From NCBI GenBank assembly GCA_017354895.1, contig CP071497.1:930001-994000 (forward strand): DNA of 64,000 nucleotides, written 5' to 3'. A model generated the notes under the pieces. The model was not told the DNA's origin, did no database searches, and saw only the letters and a program-made list of their open reading frames with translations. How positions within the stretch are numbered: position 1 is the stretch's first letter; each line of letters begins with the position of its first letter. This DNA is from Podospora comata (Eukaryota > Ascomycota > Sordariomycetes > Sordariales > Podosporaceae). Shown one piece after another: positions 12,295 to 23,488 of this stretch. The position numbers were made by a program, and so were the translations under genes.

Positions 12295-12681
12295 ATGGAA
12301 CGCCGAACCCGACGACCCACCCGGCATGCCGGCCCAGACAAGTCCCACTCAACTGATCTTGGCTCGACCTCTACCGGGCCGAGCCACTCAGCAACTGTGT
12401 CCACAATCGCCGAAGCTGGCGCCGAAATTGAGGCCAACCGGCAGCGGCGCCTCGAAGCCGAACAGGCGGCCGAGCGGGTCCGCCAAGATATTGAGCGGAT
12501 CCTCCAGCGGGGTCCGCTATCGGAGGAGAGAATGGAGGAGCTGTCCATCGCGGCAGAGGAGTTTTATCGGCAGTCGATGGAAAGGAGGAGGAAGCGGCAG
12601 TTGAGAGAGCTGACAATCGCTGCTGGAGTGTTTCTCGTGGCACTGGTTGCCTGGTGGGCTTGGTGGAGGATTGAATGGTGA
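12295..12681 (+). CDS. Small tail-anchored coiled-coil protein
   Basis: 128 aa from the ATG at 12295. The frame is open further upstream to 12160, but the segment before 12295 has the composition of a leader. Residues 1-40 are basic and disordered. Residues about 40-100 are rich in Glu, Arg, Ala and Gln in a heptad-like pattern, predicting a long helix or coiled coil. The last 22 residues form one hydrophobic segment ending WWAWWRIEW. This layout fits a tail-anchored protein of an internal membrane with its N-terminus in the cytosol. No family recognised. Confidence 0.6.
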   Translation: MERRTRRPTRHAGPDKSHSTDLGSTSTGPSHSATVSTIAEAGAEIEANRQRRLEAEQAAERVRQDIERILQRGPLSEERMEELSIAAEEFYRQSMERRRKRQLRELTIAAGVFLVALVAWWAWWRIEW

Positions 12682-13483
12682 CTGGGATTGTAATTCTCAA
12701 TTCGCAAGGCTCCAGTGATGATGATTGATCGATCGACGTAACGTCAATTCTCCCGGCTGGTAGGTAGGATCTAAGATGGTGTTTAAACGGTCTGGTAGTA
12801 GAATGGGTGTTCGTAGGAGGAGTGGACGGTCGAGGGATCAACGTCTTCGAACAGGATCTGCTTGAAAAGGAGGGATCGCGTCGATGACGAGATTGCTAGT
12901 GCTGATCTTCTAGTTTTTTTTTATAAAAAAAGAATCAGTGAGTGGGATCCTGTTTTTAGTAAGGTACATGTGGTAATACTAGCCGTCAGTGTAATGTGTG
13001 ATGATGAATTCAAGGAGAAACTGTGGGGTAGTTGTTGCAGGAATAAGAATGACGCGGTTGCTCTGGTTGGAGTGTTTTTGTCAAGGAACGGAGCTCCTAA
13101 GGGCAGTGCCTTCCCGTCGATATTCAGCTACAGTCGGGTGGTAGGCTAGCAGGATTGCACTCAGATGTCGCGCCGCCAAAGTAGGAGAAGACACTACCGC
13201 ACCTACAGTACAGGTGCTCCGGCTTCCGCCTTTTCATTATGCCATGCCCAGGCTCACACTGGCCGCACGTTTGACGGTCCGCCCGAGCCGTACCTGACCT
13301 ACTTCCAACCGTCAAAATTTCCATCGATTCTGGCCATACGTTACACGGGCAGGCAAGACACAAAGCTCCTATGTGTACGATTTGTAGTTTTCTAGTCCTT
13401 CGCCATAGTCCCTGTCTCCCTGTCTCTTTTACTAACAGGCTTATGCACCGATCTATCAAAGTTTCTCGCGTTAGCATCGAATT
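12682..13483. other. Intergenic between convergent genes
   Basis: Convergent 3' ends flank this stretch. It holds short T and A homopolymers near 12915 and no recognised gene. Confidence 0.5.
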
Positions 13484-14031
13484 CTATAGCTGCTCATGCG
13501 CCCAAAGGTCCCAAGAAGCGAAACTTTGACATACCTGCCAAACATCCAACCCAACCCCAACCTCATTCGGTCCTCCAGTGGCATACGCGACAGCCGAGTT
13601 CAACCACTCGTACTTTGGGCTCGCCGTCTCGAACAGGATGTGCACATGAGGCGCGTGTCCCTTCTCGAAGATCAAGATCGTGGCGTTGTCATCGGTGTGC
13701 AACGAGTAGAGGGCGTCTGGGCTGAACACACCCTGGCGTGAGGTCAGGCCCCAGTCGAGACCCTTTCCAACTGTCCCTATTTGTGGTATTAGCGACACAA
13801 CATTCGTTTGAACGGGTCACAGTTCTTACCACTGATCCTCGGGCCTACAGCATTCCCGCCCGAGATTGTCAAGAGATCCCTTGTGCCGTAGGGGACAGAA
13901 CCAATGGAAATGGGCTCCGCGAAGGTCAGGTTAACGCTGAAGAGGTAGGTTAGGGTCGGAGGGGCGGGATCGACAGCTAGCGCTGCCACAGCGAGGGCAC
14001 AGAGGGCAGATAAACTACTAAGGGATAGCAT
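13484..14031 (-). CDS. Secreted DUF3237-family protein
   Basis: Two exons, 13830-14031 and 13484-13776, joined by a 53-nt GT-AG intron, give 164 aa. The ATG at 14031 starts directly with a signal peptide (MLSLSSLSALCALAVAALA). The mature part matches the DUF3237 (PF11578) beta-barrel family: LTYLFSVNLTF, then GTRDLLTISGGNAVGPRISG, then LDWGLTSRQGVFSPDALYSL, and SPKYEWLNSAVAYATG near the end. The family is common in secreted fungal proteins and in bacteria; its biochemical role is unknown. An in-frame upstream start at 14061 would add ten residues before the signal peptide and is less likely. Confidence 0.85.
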
Positions 14032-14780
14032 GATGGTGACTGAGCGCTGACTAGGTAACAAAGGGCTGGTTTGGAGCCAACTCCAAAGCTCAGAAAGGAA
14101 GCAACAATGATCATTTATACTTGCTGTCTTTCATGTGCCCCTGTCAGCACTACGAGCCGCCACCTCATATCCTCCCGCGTTCGCACAACAGAGTAGCTAA
14201 CGGCTAAACTGGAACCACAACAGAACCCTGCAGTGAATAGGTGCCCTCTTTTGCCTGAAGCAACCAGCGCATACATCGCAGTCAGATCTGTCTCGCACAT
14301 CACCGGGAATCCCAAGAGTCCGAGGAGATAGATCACCTCGAGATGAAATCGCCTTGTTCCTGCAGGTAATATCTGAAGCGAGTCGGTTCCTACATACATC
14401 CGTGGGACAGTTGGGCTTAGAAGTTCCTATCAATATGCCAAATATCATCAGCGAACAGCTAAAACAATTCATGAGGATACATTATCGCATGCGCAAAAGA
14501 AATCGAAGTCAATTGACCGTCTCCTCTACTAAACGCTCAAAGCTATGGATTCCAAAGATAGGAATCCCGTTCCCATCCTATGCGACCAGCCTCAGGCCAG
14601 CCACTCCACTCCCATGAATTCCTTGCCCATTCCAGACGGGTGTCGACATGCCCCCAAATAGCACCCGATCCTCCTCTCCCAAATCTTAATCAGATACCAT
14701 CAGTTCCATGCCTACCCATCCATCTCCCAAGCAAGATCCACATCATCGCCATTGTTGGTATTCCCCGGTAGTCAAGGAAT
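14032..14780. other. Intergenic, no gene recognised
   Basis: Promoter side of the DUF3237 gene and 3' side of the barwin-like gene. Short overlapping frames only. Confidence 0.5.
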
Positions 14781-15231
14781 TTAGAGCCAGACCCAAGAAC
14801 CCTGGATGCGGCCACGGCCGAGATCAGCGAGCTGCGAGAAGGCAGCGGGGCTGAGATCCAAGCTGCCGGCGGAGCAGGTAGGGCAGCGGTCGACAACGGC
14901 GACCTCGACGGACTTGCCCTCGAAGCTGGCGCGGAGGCGGCGACCGCAGAGGGGGTTGCCGCCGGGGGTCTGGGGGTCGAAGTCGGCGTAGGAGAGGGCG
15001 ACGACGAACTCGCTGTCCTGGTGGAGCTGGCCGCAGGCGCCGAGGCCGACAGAGGGGCCTGTCTAGGTAGTGGTTAGTAACTGGCATTTAGAGTTGTTTG
15101 AGATGTAGAGTGGACATGCTGTAGTGGGTGAAGTCGCCGGAGGCGGCGGCGGCAGCGTTGGTAGGGGCAGCCATGGCAGAGGAGGCGAAGATGGCGACGA
15201 GGTCAGCAGCGAAGGTGGTAAAAGAGACCAT
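14781..15231 (-). CDS. Small secreted barwin/RlpA-like protein
   Basis: 129 aa from two exons, 15120-15231 and 14781-15058. Residues 1-21 resemble a weak signal peptide ending ASSAMAAP. The mature part has the double-psi beta-barrel pattern of RlpA/expansin-like effectors: GDFTHY, GLGACGQLHQDS, VALSYADFDP, NPLCGRRLRAS, VAVVDRCPTCSAGSLDLSPAAF and a terminal GSWVWL. The catalytic-like Asp in VVDRC is present. Family members are small cell-wall-associated or effector-like secreted proteins. Only a GC-AG intron (15059-15119) keeps the frame: the nearest GT donor gives the wrong phase with either possible acceptor. The intron has a good ACTAAC branch site 10-15 nt before its end. Confidence 0.8.
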
Positions 15232-16187
15232 TTTGACGGTTGTGGAAGGTTGGTTGGTTGTGAGTGGTGAAGGTGAGTTGTTAGAGTTGCTTTAGAGGTC
15301 TCAAAGAGTGAAGTGATTGATGTTGCTGCGTGGTGAAGAAGAGAAAAGGGAGGCAGTAGAGGTAGGAGAACGATGTCTTTATTGGTTTCTGGAAGAAGTC
15401 TCTGGCGGAGGGCGTCGAAGGTCACAATGGGTCATCTGGAGCCCGTCCGTACGTACCCCACTGCTTGGGTCAAAGGAAAGGAGCGGTATTACAGGAGATA
15501 GTGGATCTGTACTTGGGATGAGGCCGGCTATCTCTATCACGAGGTCTCTTTTGGGAGCCATAGGGGGTCATTCCGTTTGCTGCGCTAGGTTCATTACTTG
15601 GGATCATCGCCTGGAGTCTTTGTTTCGGAGCTCCTCGAGGTCACGGTAACCTCAGCCCAATGGAGATCGAGATATCAACAAATTCCAGTACAACGGAAAG
15701 CAGTGGTCATTTAGTATCTGAGATCCTGCACATTCATTTCTAGTTGCTCCTCCTTTTCCGCCGACAGTCACACCCTGCCGTTTGGGGCCGTAAGACCCCG
15801 CCTGGCGCTCTGTTGAATCCCGATATCAAGAGCTCTGCTCTGGCTTGCTGGAGCAAATGGCAGAAGAATAAAGAAGGGAATCAGATCGTTTGGGGACCTC
15901 GTCTGTTGAAGGTGTCATCTTTCAGCTTGGAGCTCTCATCTGGTTGCTGATAGCTCACGAGAGACTCGAGCGTGGGTTAGGGTTGATGCCTCAAGCCCCT
16001 TTTTCTTTGTTTACAGCTGTGGATCCATACTTCCATCACGACGGCAACGTCCCTTTTGCTGATGTGACACTGGACGTGGAACCATTTCAGGGACTTCTTC
16101 AACAACGATGGTCTAAGTTCTTACCATGGATCCAATGCTACGATCGATCTTTGATACTATTCCACCACGAAATACCTAACCTAACCA
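15232..16187. other. Intergenic, no gene recognised
   Basis: Upstream region of the barwin-like gene and 3' flank of the SET-domain gene. The open frames here have no protein-like composition. Confidence 0.5.
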
Positions 16188-17173
16188 TTATCCATTCAGC
16201 GCCGCCTCCAGCGTCATCTTACCCCAAAGCCAGTCATCCACCTCCGACCCCTCCATCCTCACCACCTCATCAGGGGGAGACCTACCCCTCAACTGCCACG
16301 ACGCATGCTGAGAACGGTTCTCCACATACCCCTTCAACTTCGCAACCTCAAGACTATCCTCCCCCTCAATTACAACCCTAACCTCGAGCGCCCGCTGAGC
16401 AAAGATCTTGGCCCTCCTCTCATCCGCATACATACACGCAATCTGAAACGCAACAACATGCACCTTCGGAATCGACTGATCCCAGATCCTCTCCTCCCTA
16501 AAAACCGCAAACATCTCCCGCAACAGCGCCAGCGCCTTTGCGTAATAGAACGTCCCATTACCATCCTCGAGTTCATGCTCAATCGCCGCAATCTCCAACA
16601 ACCGCATATCGCTCTCCTCGCTCGCCCCGGCGGCAAGCCACACAGCTCGCACCCGCAGTGAAAGAAGAAGCAATTCTCCAAAAACTTTAGGCGGTGCACC
16701 GGCGGTCCAGTCTGCGTCATGTACGAGACGGTGAGCTCCTCCCCGTCTTGAATATCCCTCAGTGCGTGGATGGTCAACCGCTCGGTCTTGTTATTCCAAT
16801 TGTAATGTGTGTTGGGCCGGCAAGAGTGATTCATGCGAGACATCTCAAGGAACAGCCCACCCTCCGGTTCGTGGGTGCCAAAGAGGAGGAGGTTGGTTTT
16901 GGCGATACCAAAGATAGACCTAACTTCCGATTCTTTGCTGTACAAATTACACAGGGAGACGTAGGCACGCTTCTGGTCCTTGGTTAGGTGGTGAAGCTCC
17001 GAGACGATGAGCGCTTCTAAGACGTCGGGACCTATTTCGACAGATGAGACCTGGAATAAGGGCGCTTCGGAGAGAATGCGGGTTCCTTTGGGGATTTTGG
17101 AGGTGGCGATGAGTCCTTTGCCTTTGCCAGGGACTTCGCGCATGAAGTAGGGCTTTGTGGCGGCTTTCTCCAT
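16188..17173 (-). CDS. SET-domain protein, frame change inside
   Basis: A SET-domain protein of the SMYD-like fungal group, probably a lysine methyltransferase. From the ATG at 17173 the N-terminal frame reads YFMREVPGKGKGLIATS, then the cofactor-binding core MNHSCRPNTHYNWN, ELTVSYM and the post-SET cysteine cluster FFHCGCELCGLPPG. Immediately after that the homology moves to another frame (ASEESDMRLLEIAAIEHELEDG), which runs through a TPR-like helical tail to the stop at 16188. The switch falls in a run of G residues near 16625-16635 and needs one extra base. No intron explains it. It is either a real one-base deletion removing the helical tail, or an assembly error. The catalytic SET core is whole on the first frame. 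Confidence 0.75.
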
Positions 17174-17762
17174 TGTGACTTGGAGATGTCCGGAACGTCG
17201 ATCGATTGAGAGTGTAGCAAAGTCACCTGCTGTCAAGCAATCGATAGTGATCTTGAGAACCTGGAGAGGACACGAGAGGAGTCGGGATGCTGAAGAAGGA
17301 AGTATTTGTGGCCCGTTCTTGATATTTCAGTATCGGCTATGTAGCAGGGAGGAGCAAGAGGGTGTTCAGCCCATCGGCAGGCCAGAAGTCTTTTATGTTG
17401 GCAGAAGGGATCAAACTATCTTTCACTCGAGTCGGAGACGTGCCTTTGTTTGCTACCAAATACCGGTGGATGTTTGTCAACAAAATTCAGACAGATCTTG
17501 TCGACCCTGTTCAGGTCAATCTTAGTGTACCCATCCATAGATAGGTATGTAAGAAAGAGTAGCACAGGGAAAGCGCTTACGCCGTAAGGTCAATCAGAAA
17601 TACCCAGTGGTTGCAACCTAGGGGCTGGGAACACATATTTGTATTTGAGTCCTGTAGTCTGATCAATATCTCCATCTTATCTCACTGAACTCTTCGGAAC
17701 GCCTCCTACGCCCCCATTGATCAAGGTGCAGTTTGTGATATTCCTTATCCTGAGTCCAATCG
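17174..17762. other. Intergenic, no gene recognised
   Basis: Upstream of the SET gene. A weakly open frame continues a little past the chosen ATG but has no methionine. Nothing else supported. Confidence 0.45.
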
Positions 17763-18735
17763 TCACAATTGCAGACATACGCGAACTCGATCCTCCATGA
17801 TAATCTTCAAATAACGCCAGTATAGATCCTTACGAGGCTTTATATAACCACCCAGCACATTTAAATTTCGGGATGTTGTCATATCGAACTCGTGGGTATC
17901 GCTGGTGGTTGAGGGGAGGGGTCGGTTCGACACTTGGTTGGAGAAGGAAACCTCAGGAATGGCAGAAGAAAGCTGATTATCTTCCTGGGTCGGCATACCC
18001 GCGATAATAGATAACTGTTGAGATCGCCTTGCGTGGTATTCAACCACCTTGGCTTGCTTTGGTAACCCGACTTCAGGAGATGGCTTCTCACCTTGGCCCA
18101 TATTTGGTCGACCGCAAGCATCAAACTGCTGTTCGTGGTATGCTCTATCTTGTGTAGAATCACCACGACTGCATGTGCACCAACCACGGACATGGCAATC
18201 CTGGAGATGTCGACGGTACATGTCTTTTCGGGTTACTATATGGTTGCAGGCGCACTCATACTTTGGGACGACCGTGAGATGTTTTTCTGAGAGAGGGTAG
18301 CGGTACCAGCTCTCCTGATTAGCGAAGTTTTCATTGCCAGTATTCCAGAAGAAAGCCGGTTGTGTAGAACAATCTTGCAGCAGCCATTTCAGTAGCGGGA
18401 AGTTGTAAGGAGTGTGAACGAGCCCCTCACCCACCGGCAAGCTGCTGGTAGGAAGGCTTGAAGCGCAAAGGGAGGGGCCAGGGATCACGAATTGGGCAGA
18501 TTCCCCAACCCCCGTGAGCGGCAAGAAGTTCGAAGGGCTGTAACTTCCAGGTGCAGTATACAGCCCAGCCTGCCGGTTTTCTGCCGGCCAATCAACAGGA
18601 ATGTTAGAAATAATCGAAGAGAGGCGCTTGTAGGGATCGCAGCTTGTCAGCCCGCTGACATCCGTCGGGCATTTCTTGTCCCAGATCAGATCACCTTCAC
18701 GGTCTTCGGGTACATTGGTTCCAAAGATGGGTAAG
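17763..18735 (-). CDS. Zinc-finger-like tail, unclear gene model
   Basis: An open frame runs on the minus strand from about 18735 to the stop at 17763, over 300 codons, without a clear start. Near its middle are Cys/His groups (YECACNHIVTRKDMYRRHLQDCH, shortened here to CxC and HLxDCH spacing) that look like an atypical finger. It overlaps the last exon of the adjacent C2H2 gene in another frame and follows it closely. The simplest reading is that both belong to one gene whose frame changes near 18710-18730, but a separate gene with an upstream intron is possible. No function can be given. Confidence 0.4.
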
Positions 18736-19450
18736 CAGGTTGTCCATACATAATATACAAATGCTGTGCCCCTGACCCCATGGCGACGTACCCGTCATTC
18801 TCCATTCCAATCATATATGACATGGACTGTCCGCAACCAATATTTGCCTGCACCAGACGCCGATTAGTCGGGACGATTCATAAGCACCATTCGATATGCA
18901 TAGATACATTCTGATCCCAACCCGAATACTCGTCCTGTTGGGATCTCTTTGATGATGATGAGACTTCCTTATCAGAATTCCTCACTCCGTAGTTGTCTTT
19001 ATGGTGGCGAAGTGCAAGCAAGGCAACTTCTTCATGATGGCATCCGATATGTCGTGTATAGTCCCTCAGGCCAGATAGTTGTTCTTGACACAGGAGGCAA
19101 ATGGAAACTGTCTCAGAAGCATGCGGGATTCCTCTCAGAGCCTTCTCGACCTCATAACTTTCTGAGCGCAAGGTATCATGGGCATTGTCTATATGTTCCT
19201 TGAGCATCCTCGCTGATAAAAGCGTCTCGTTGCATTCGAATGGGCAGAACCAAGAGCGCCAGTGCTGACTTTCGACATGATTTACCCATTCTTGACGTGT
19301 GGTATAGTGTGTTTTTGCAGTTTCGCAATCCGGCTCTATGCATACATCAGGCTTGAGGTCGCCGAACACATGTCTTCTGTAATGTTGTGTCGAGGGAAAT
19401 CTTTTGCCATTTCGGACTCGCTCAGGGGGTGTCGCAATAGCAAGAGGCAC
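18686..19450 (-). CDS. Partial C2H2 zinc-finger protein
   Basis: The first exon, open from at least 19450, encodes a fungal multi-C2H2 region: HYRRHVFGDLKPDVCIEPDC, EWVNHVESQHWRSWFCPF, LKEHIDNAHDTL and CLLCQEQLSGLRDYTRHIGCHHEEVALLAL. The last is the hallmark of the large fungal family of C2H2/ankyrin-type proteins whose roles are mostly unknown. A GT-AG intron with a GACTAAT branch site fits about 18857-18920, joining in frame to a tail that ends at 18686. No methionine or N-terminal domain is found at the 5' end, so the gene is truncated or its first exons were missed. The longer overlapping frame at 17763-18735 may be its true C-terminus. Confidence 0.5.
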
Positions 19451-20639
19451 CCCACCCTCTTTGCTGTTTATGTTATTTTCAGTTACACGCTGGTCGAAAA
19501 TGGAAATAAGAAATAAAATCGGCGACCAAAAGATACTTAGGGCTTCAGGTCAATACAAACAGCGTAACGGGCTGAGCCCTGTGGTGGCCTCGGCAACCCG
19601 CGGCCGTGGTGGAACTGCCGGGTAGGGCGTGGTCTCACCAACCCCCTGATGAAGCTATTCACACTTCGCGGGTAGCGCGTGCGCGCCATACTGTCTTATA
19701 TGACCAGACCTATAGAAGCGTGCCTTTTAATTTCTCGGAGTGAACCTCGCTGCGGTAGTTACATGTAAGGGCTTGATCACTCTGCGCACGCGAGCCTCGA
19801 GTTCCTTAGCGAACTAGGTGAATCTCCCGATAACGCGCAGGTTATTTTACGACTTTCTCTAGGCTAATCTAAGCTTCCTAGTATCAAGCCCAGTCGCGCC
19901 CTGAAATCGATTCTTCGCCGTAAGCCCAGGCAGGTTTTCCATTGAACCACTCAAAATACAAGGGCCTTTGGCCCCTTTTTAGCGCCGCTCACAGTGAACC
20001 CTAACCCTCACAGCGCCTCAGACCCAAACACATCTAGCAGCATCCAGAAGCCAACTCGATCAAGACCCCTATCAAGCATTGTGACTAGTGCGCAAATGAA
20101 GCCCGGCCCGAGATTTGGTGAGCGGCCGGTGATGGGGGTAATTGGGTCGCGATCGAAACCTGATGCTGGACCAGGTCTCTGGATGGTCATATGACGCAGC
20201 AATATGGAACCTACCAGGATCTGTGCCAATGTGTCGATACGACATATTACGACCGTCAACGGAGTTCATGGCTTAGCTAGCCCTCAAGCTCTCGTTAGAC
20301 ATGACGTATGGCTACAACGCCCCGAAGCTTGGTAGAGTCAATGGAACGTCGGTTAAACACAAATCGGGCAACTGACTGGGGACAGATTGTCGACTTGGTC
20401 CACATCAGAGGTGAATACGAGGGCCGAGTCCACCAATCATCATCATCGCTTTGCACCTAGGTATTTGCACCGGTAGTTAAATGCTGCGATCCTGCTTTGT
20501 TTCTCTAGTACTTTCACTTTTAAACAATAGTCCTTCGCAATCGGCTCAAGCACAAGATAACTGGCTCACACTCACTAGACTGAACAACTTTCAAACCACA
20601 TATTCAACTCACGGCACTCCAGCCCGCCAATTGCCAAAA
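19451..20639. other. Intergenic with short telomere-like motif
   Basis: No protein-coding gene recognised. Two units of CCCTAA (aaccctaaccct) lie near 19995-20010, and a GGCC-rich palindrome (aagggcctttggcccctt) near 19960-19978. Two units are too few to prove a former chromosome end. Confidence 0.4.
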
Positions 20640-21154
20640 ATGAAGCTCTCACTTCTTGCACTGGCCAGTGCTGCTTCCGCGGCCGTCATCACCACGCGCG
20701 ATGTTGTTTTCGAAGCCCGCAACTTCACCGCCAGCTGCGTCCCTCACAGCGCCATGTGCTTGTAAGCATTCTGCCCCCCTTGAACTCTCACCACAATTCC
20801 TTCCTATCCAACACGTTAATATTAACACGAGACAGCTACTCCCTAAATGCCTTCATGCCCGGAACCATGGACACCCTAGGGTATAACTGCACCGCCTCCG
20901 GTGTGGGTGGCCTGGGAATCCTCCCCGAGATCAACGGCGGCACCTGCCCTCCCTCATCGCGTACTTTCGACGTCCTCCGAAACGAGACCGGTATGACCGT
21001 CATCGTCAGTGTTCAAGTCTCTCGTCTTAGCTACACCAGGGGTGCGCATTTCATCCCCAGTGAGCAGATCCAGATCATCAAGGGCGTTACTCCGACTGGG
21101 GATTTTACGGCCTATGTTGGACCCAAGGACTTTCCGCTGGAGCGGATATGGTAG
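20640..21154 (+). CDS. Small secreted protein, Hrip1/PevD1-like
   Basis: Two exons, 20640-20761 and 20836-21154, joined by a 74-nt GT-AG intron, give 146 aa. Residues 1-16 are a typical signal peptide (MKLSLLALASAASAAV). The mature N-terminus has the pattern N-F-T-A-S-C-x-P-H-S-x-x-C-x-Y-S, which resembles secreted fungal elicitor-like proteins of the Hrip1/PevD1 group, with four cysteines available for two disulfides. The resemblance is limited to the pattern and fold-level features, so it may be another small secreted family. Confidence 0.6.
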
Positions 21155-22214
21155 TGCAGGGATGATGGACGTTGAATGCGGGGCATAGGTATGCAAGACG
21201 CTTGTGATCATGCAGCACATTGTCACCTGTGGATCTCAGCTGGGTGCAGACGTCATGAAAACATGTATTACCTCGTACTCGATCCCGCGGTAGAACTAAA
21301 AATGAATAAAAATTGAAAATAAAAATCGAAAGAACATTCATACTGTCATTTCCAGGGAAATCCGATGCAGATTTCGGAAGACATACTGCCAAAAAATGAG
21401 GAAGATTTCTCTCCCTATCTCTACATTCACACCCCTCAGTCTTCCAATGAACCTGAGGCATGTAAGCGCCGATAGAAAACAAAAATCGAAAATAAAACGG
21501 GCGGTAAAAAATATAAGTACTTTGCTACATCGAGCTCCTATTTTCAGGCTCTCAGGCGGAATGATCATGAAGCATATCTTTTTGCATATCTGTACATTTA
21601 CCACTCCCATCTCTGAAGCCGAAATCTTGATCATCTATGTGCCATCGTAAAGAATACGTTATGCTAAGGATTCAGCTGAACAAGTGGATTACGCTTGGAT
21701 GTCCGTGCGCGTTTGTGCTGGACTTGGCTCATCAGGTATATAGTCATTTGCTCCCTCTGGCCTGACCACAAATCTCGGGTCTTAGGATCTTTGATATTGG
21801 GGCGATATGCTATAGTCCTGAAAGGTCTGGACGGCTCTTTGTCATGAAGCAACCATATAGCAAGGCCAAGAGAAGACTGCAGTTGATCACGTTTGCCAAT
21901 CGGAAGCAGAAATCACGACAGCGGGGTGGGACACGGCTCACTGCTTAGCAAGGGTAAGGCGGATCACCACGGATCACTGGTGAGCGGGAGTGAGCTAGGT
22001 ACGAAGGTACTTAGGGACTCACGGTCTATATATATGGATGAACTAGACAGCTCATAGATAGTTCCGCAGTATGCAATCACAGCTTGTATTCACGGTATCT
22101 GGTGTTTACATTGAGACATCTTGTTGTGCACTGTTTAGCTGCACTGATCCAATATCTAGAAGTTCGCCTTCAACCGGTATCCCTTTCAGAGGTTCTGGAC
22201 AGGGGATCGTCATA
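21155..22214. other. AT-leaning intergenic stretch
   Basis: Contains A-rich runs around 21297-21330 and 21480-21510 and short frames without homology. Marks the left edge of the accessory island. No gene supported. Confidence 0.45.
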
Positions 22215-22365
22215 GGCAGTGATTTGCGGCGGTATGTAGGCGCGTCAAACGCGGTTTTTATGACATGGCAAATATCCTTTGACTACATCGGCTCTAAGCG
22301 GGCGTCTGCAGCAGATCTCCTATCTCTCATGAGCTTTTTCGACCGACAAGGTATCCCTAGGTGAG
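22215..22365 (+). pseudogene. Duplicated scrap of the NLR gene
   Basis: About 150 bp matches the winged-helix part of the NLR gene at about 25045-25195: both read TWQISFDYI, SK(R)-(A/P)-SAADLLSLMSFFD and RQGIP, with most bases identical and mostly silent or single-codon differences. The similarity ends abruptly at both sides and no flanking NLR domain is present, so this is a fragment of a second copy. It lies just beyond the 3' end of the effector gene, on the same strand as the receptor. Confidence 0.75.
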
Positions 22366-22625
22366 CTCTAAAACCCTCTACAACCATCAACGATACAATA
22401 CAAACACCAAGAAGTCGTCATTGGTGTCGCTATCCAAATCACAGTTTTTGAGCGGATGACCACGGTTTGAAACCTAGCTTAGGACAGTCGATGACCCTAT
22501 TTCGAAGCTGCAGAGTTCCGAACCGGCGGTCAGGTTCGCATTACGAAAGAATAAATTGGTTTGTAAATAGATTCAAGCTTATTCAATACACAGCAGAGCA
22601 AGTAAGAGAAATAAATATACAAAGT
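22366..22625. other. Short intergenic gap
   Basis: Between the NLR scrap and the stop codon of the HeLo-like effector. Nothing recognised apart from its probable 3' UTR. Confidence 0.4.
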
Positions 22626-23488
22626 CTACTCCCTTCGGCCAAATGTAGCAGTGATAGTGCCGCTGTTGACTCCCACTTGCTGGCCACTATTATTGTTTCC
22701 AAAGGTGATTGTAGTTCCCTGGTCTGCTCGGGCATTTGCGGCTGCTGTCTGGATCACGGAGAGCAGTTCCTCAAACAGCATGCGCGATTCATGCAGTGCT
22801 TTCTTTTCCATCGCAACCTGCTTCGTCGCGCTCGCCTTATCGGCGTCCGTTTCACCCTCGCCCGGCTCTGCTAGGGTAAGCGCTACTAGCTGACCAATAA
22901 CTTCGGCCGACTGATCGTTTGTCGCTATGATTGCATTGTTAACCGCCGTCTCCTTCGTCGATATTATCGTCTTGATCTCTTCGGCCGCTTGAGCCTGCTG
23001 CAGGGAGCTATGTCTAGGACTCATTAGTGCCTATCCGTCTGGGCCAGAACTTTCACCTACAAGGTTGCAATGCTCGTTACAGAGGTCAGCGTGATGTTGC
23101 ATTGCTGAAGCTGCTTCGATATGGATTTGATGTGGTCCTGTCTGAAGATGCCCAGAGTTGCGGGGTCTCGCCAGGAGAGCGTTCCATCTGTGCTATGCCG
23201 GGTCCAGCGATCGAGAGAGGTCTTGAACTCTTCGCAGGAAGTTTTGCAGAAAGTTATCGTAGCTTTCGACTGGGTAGTAATAGCATCGCCCAGGAATTCC
23301 CACTGCGAGTCCGTCACAGCCCCCAACGAGTCAAGAGCAAGTTCCACTGATTGGAGATTGTTGGTGAGCGCCTTCACGGTATTAGGTGCGTCGGCAATGT
23401 TCTGCAAGTCCTCTACCAAGAGTCGCACGCAGTGCAGCGTTGGTGCGACAATACCCACGACGCCGGCTGTGATACTGAGAGGATCCAT
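22626..23488 (-). CDS. HeLo-like effector with PP amyloid motif
   Basis: Two exons, 23061-23488 and 22626-23013, with a 47-nt GT-AG intron (branch CACTAATG), give 271 aa. Residues 1 to about 200 form the HeLo-like helical bundle of fungal cell-death and NLR N-termini (MDPLSITAGVVGIVAPTLHC), related to the membrane-attacking four-helix bundle of MLKL. The amphipathic N-terminus is the part expected to insert in membranes. Residues 247-268 are an amyloid motif with core N251-x-G253-x-Q255-V-G257-x-N259. The same pattern opens the divergent receptor gene starting 610 bp away. Architecture and neighbourhood match HELLP of the HELLP/PNT1 system of Chaetomium globosum. The frame is intact. Function as a regulated cell-death executioner is inferred from the family. 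Confidence 0.85.

Noticed and set aside
19995-20010. Interstitial telomere tract
   Set aside because: Only two CCCTAA units, too short to distinguish from chance; kept only as a weak hint.
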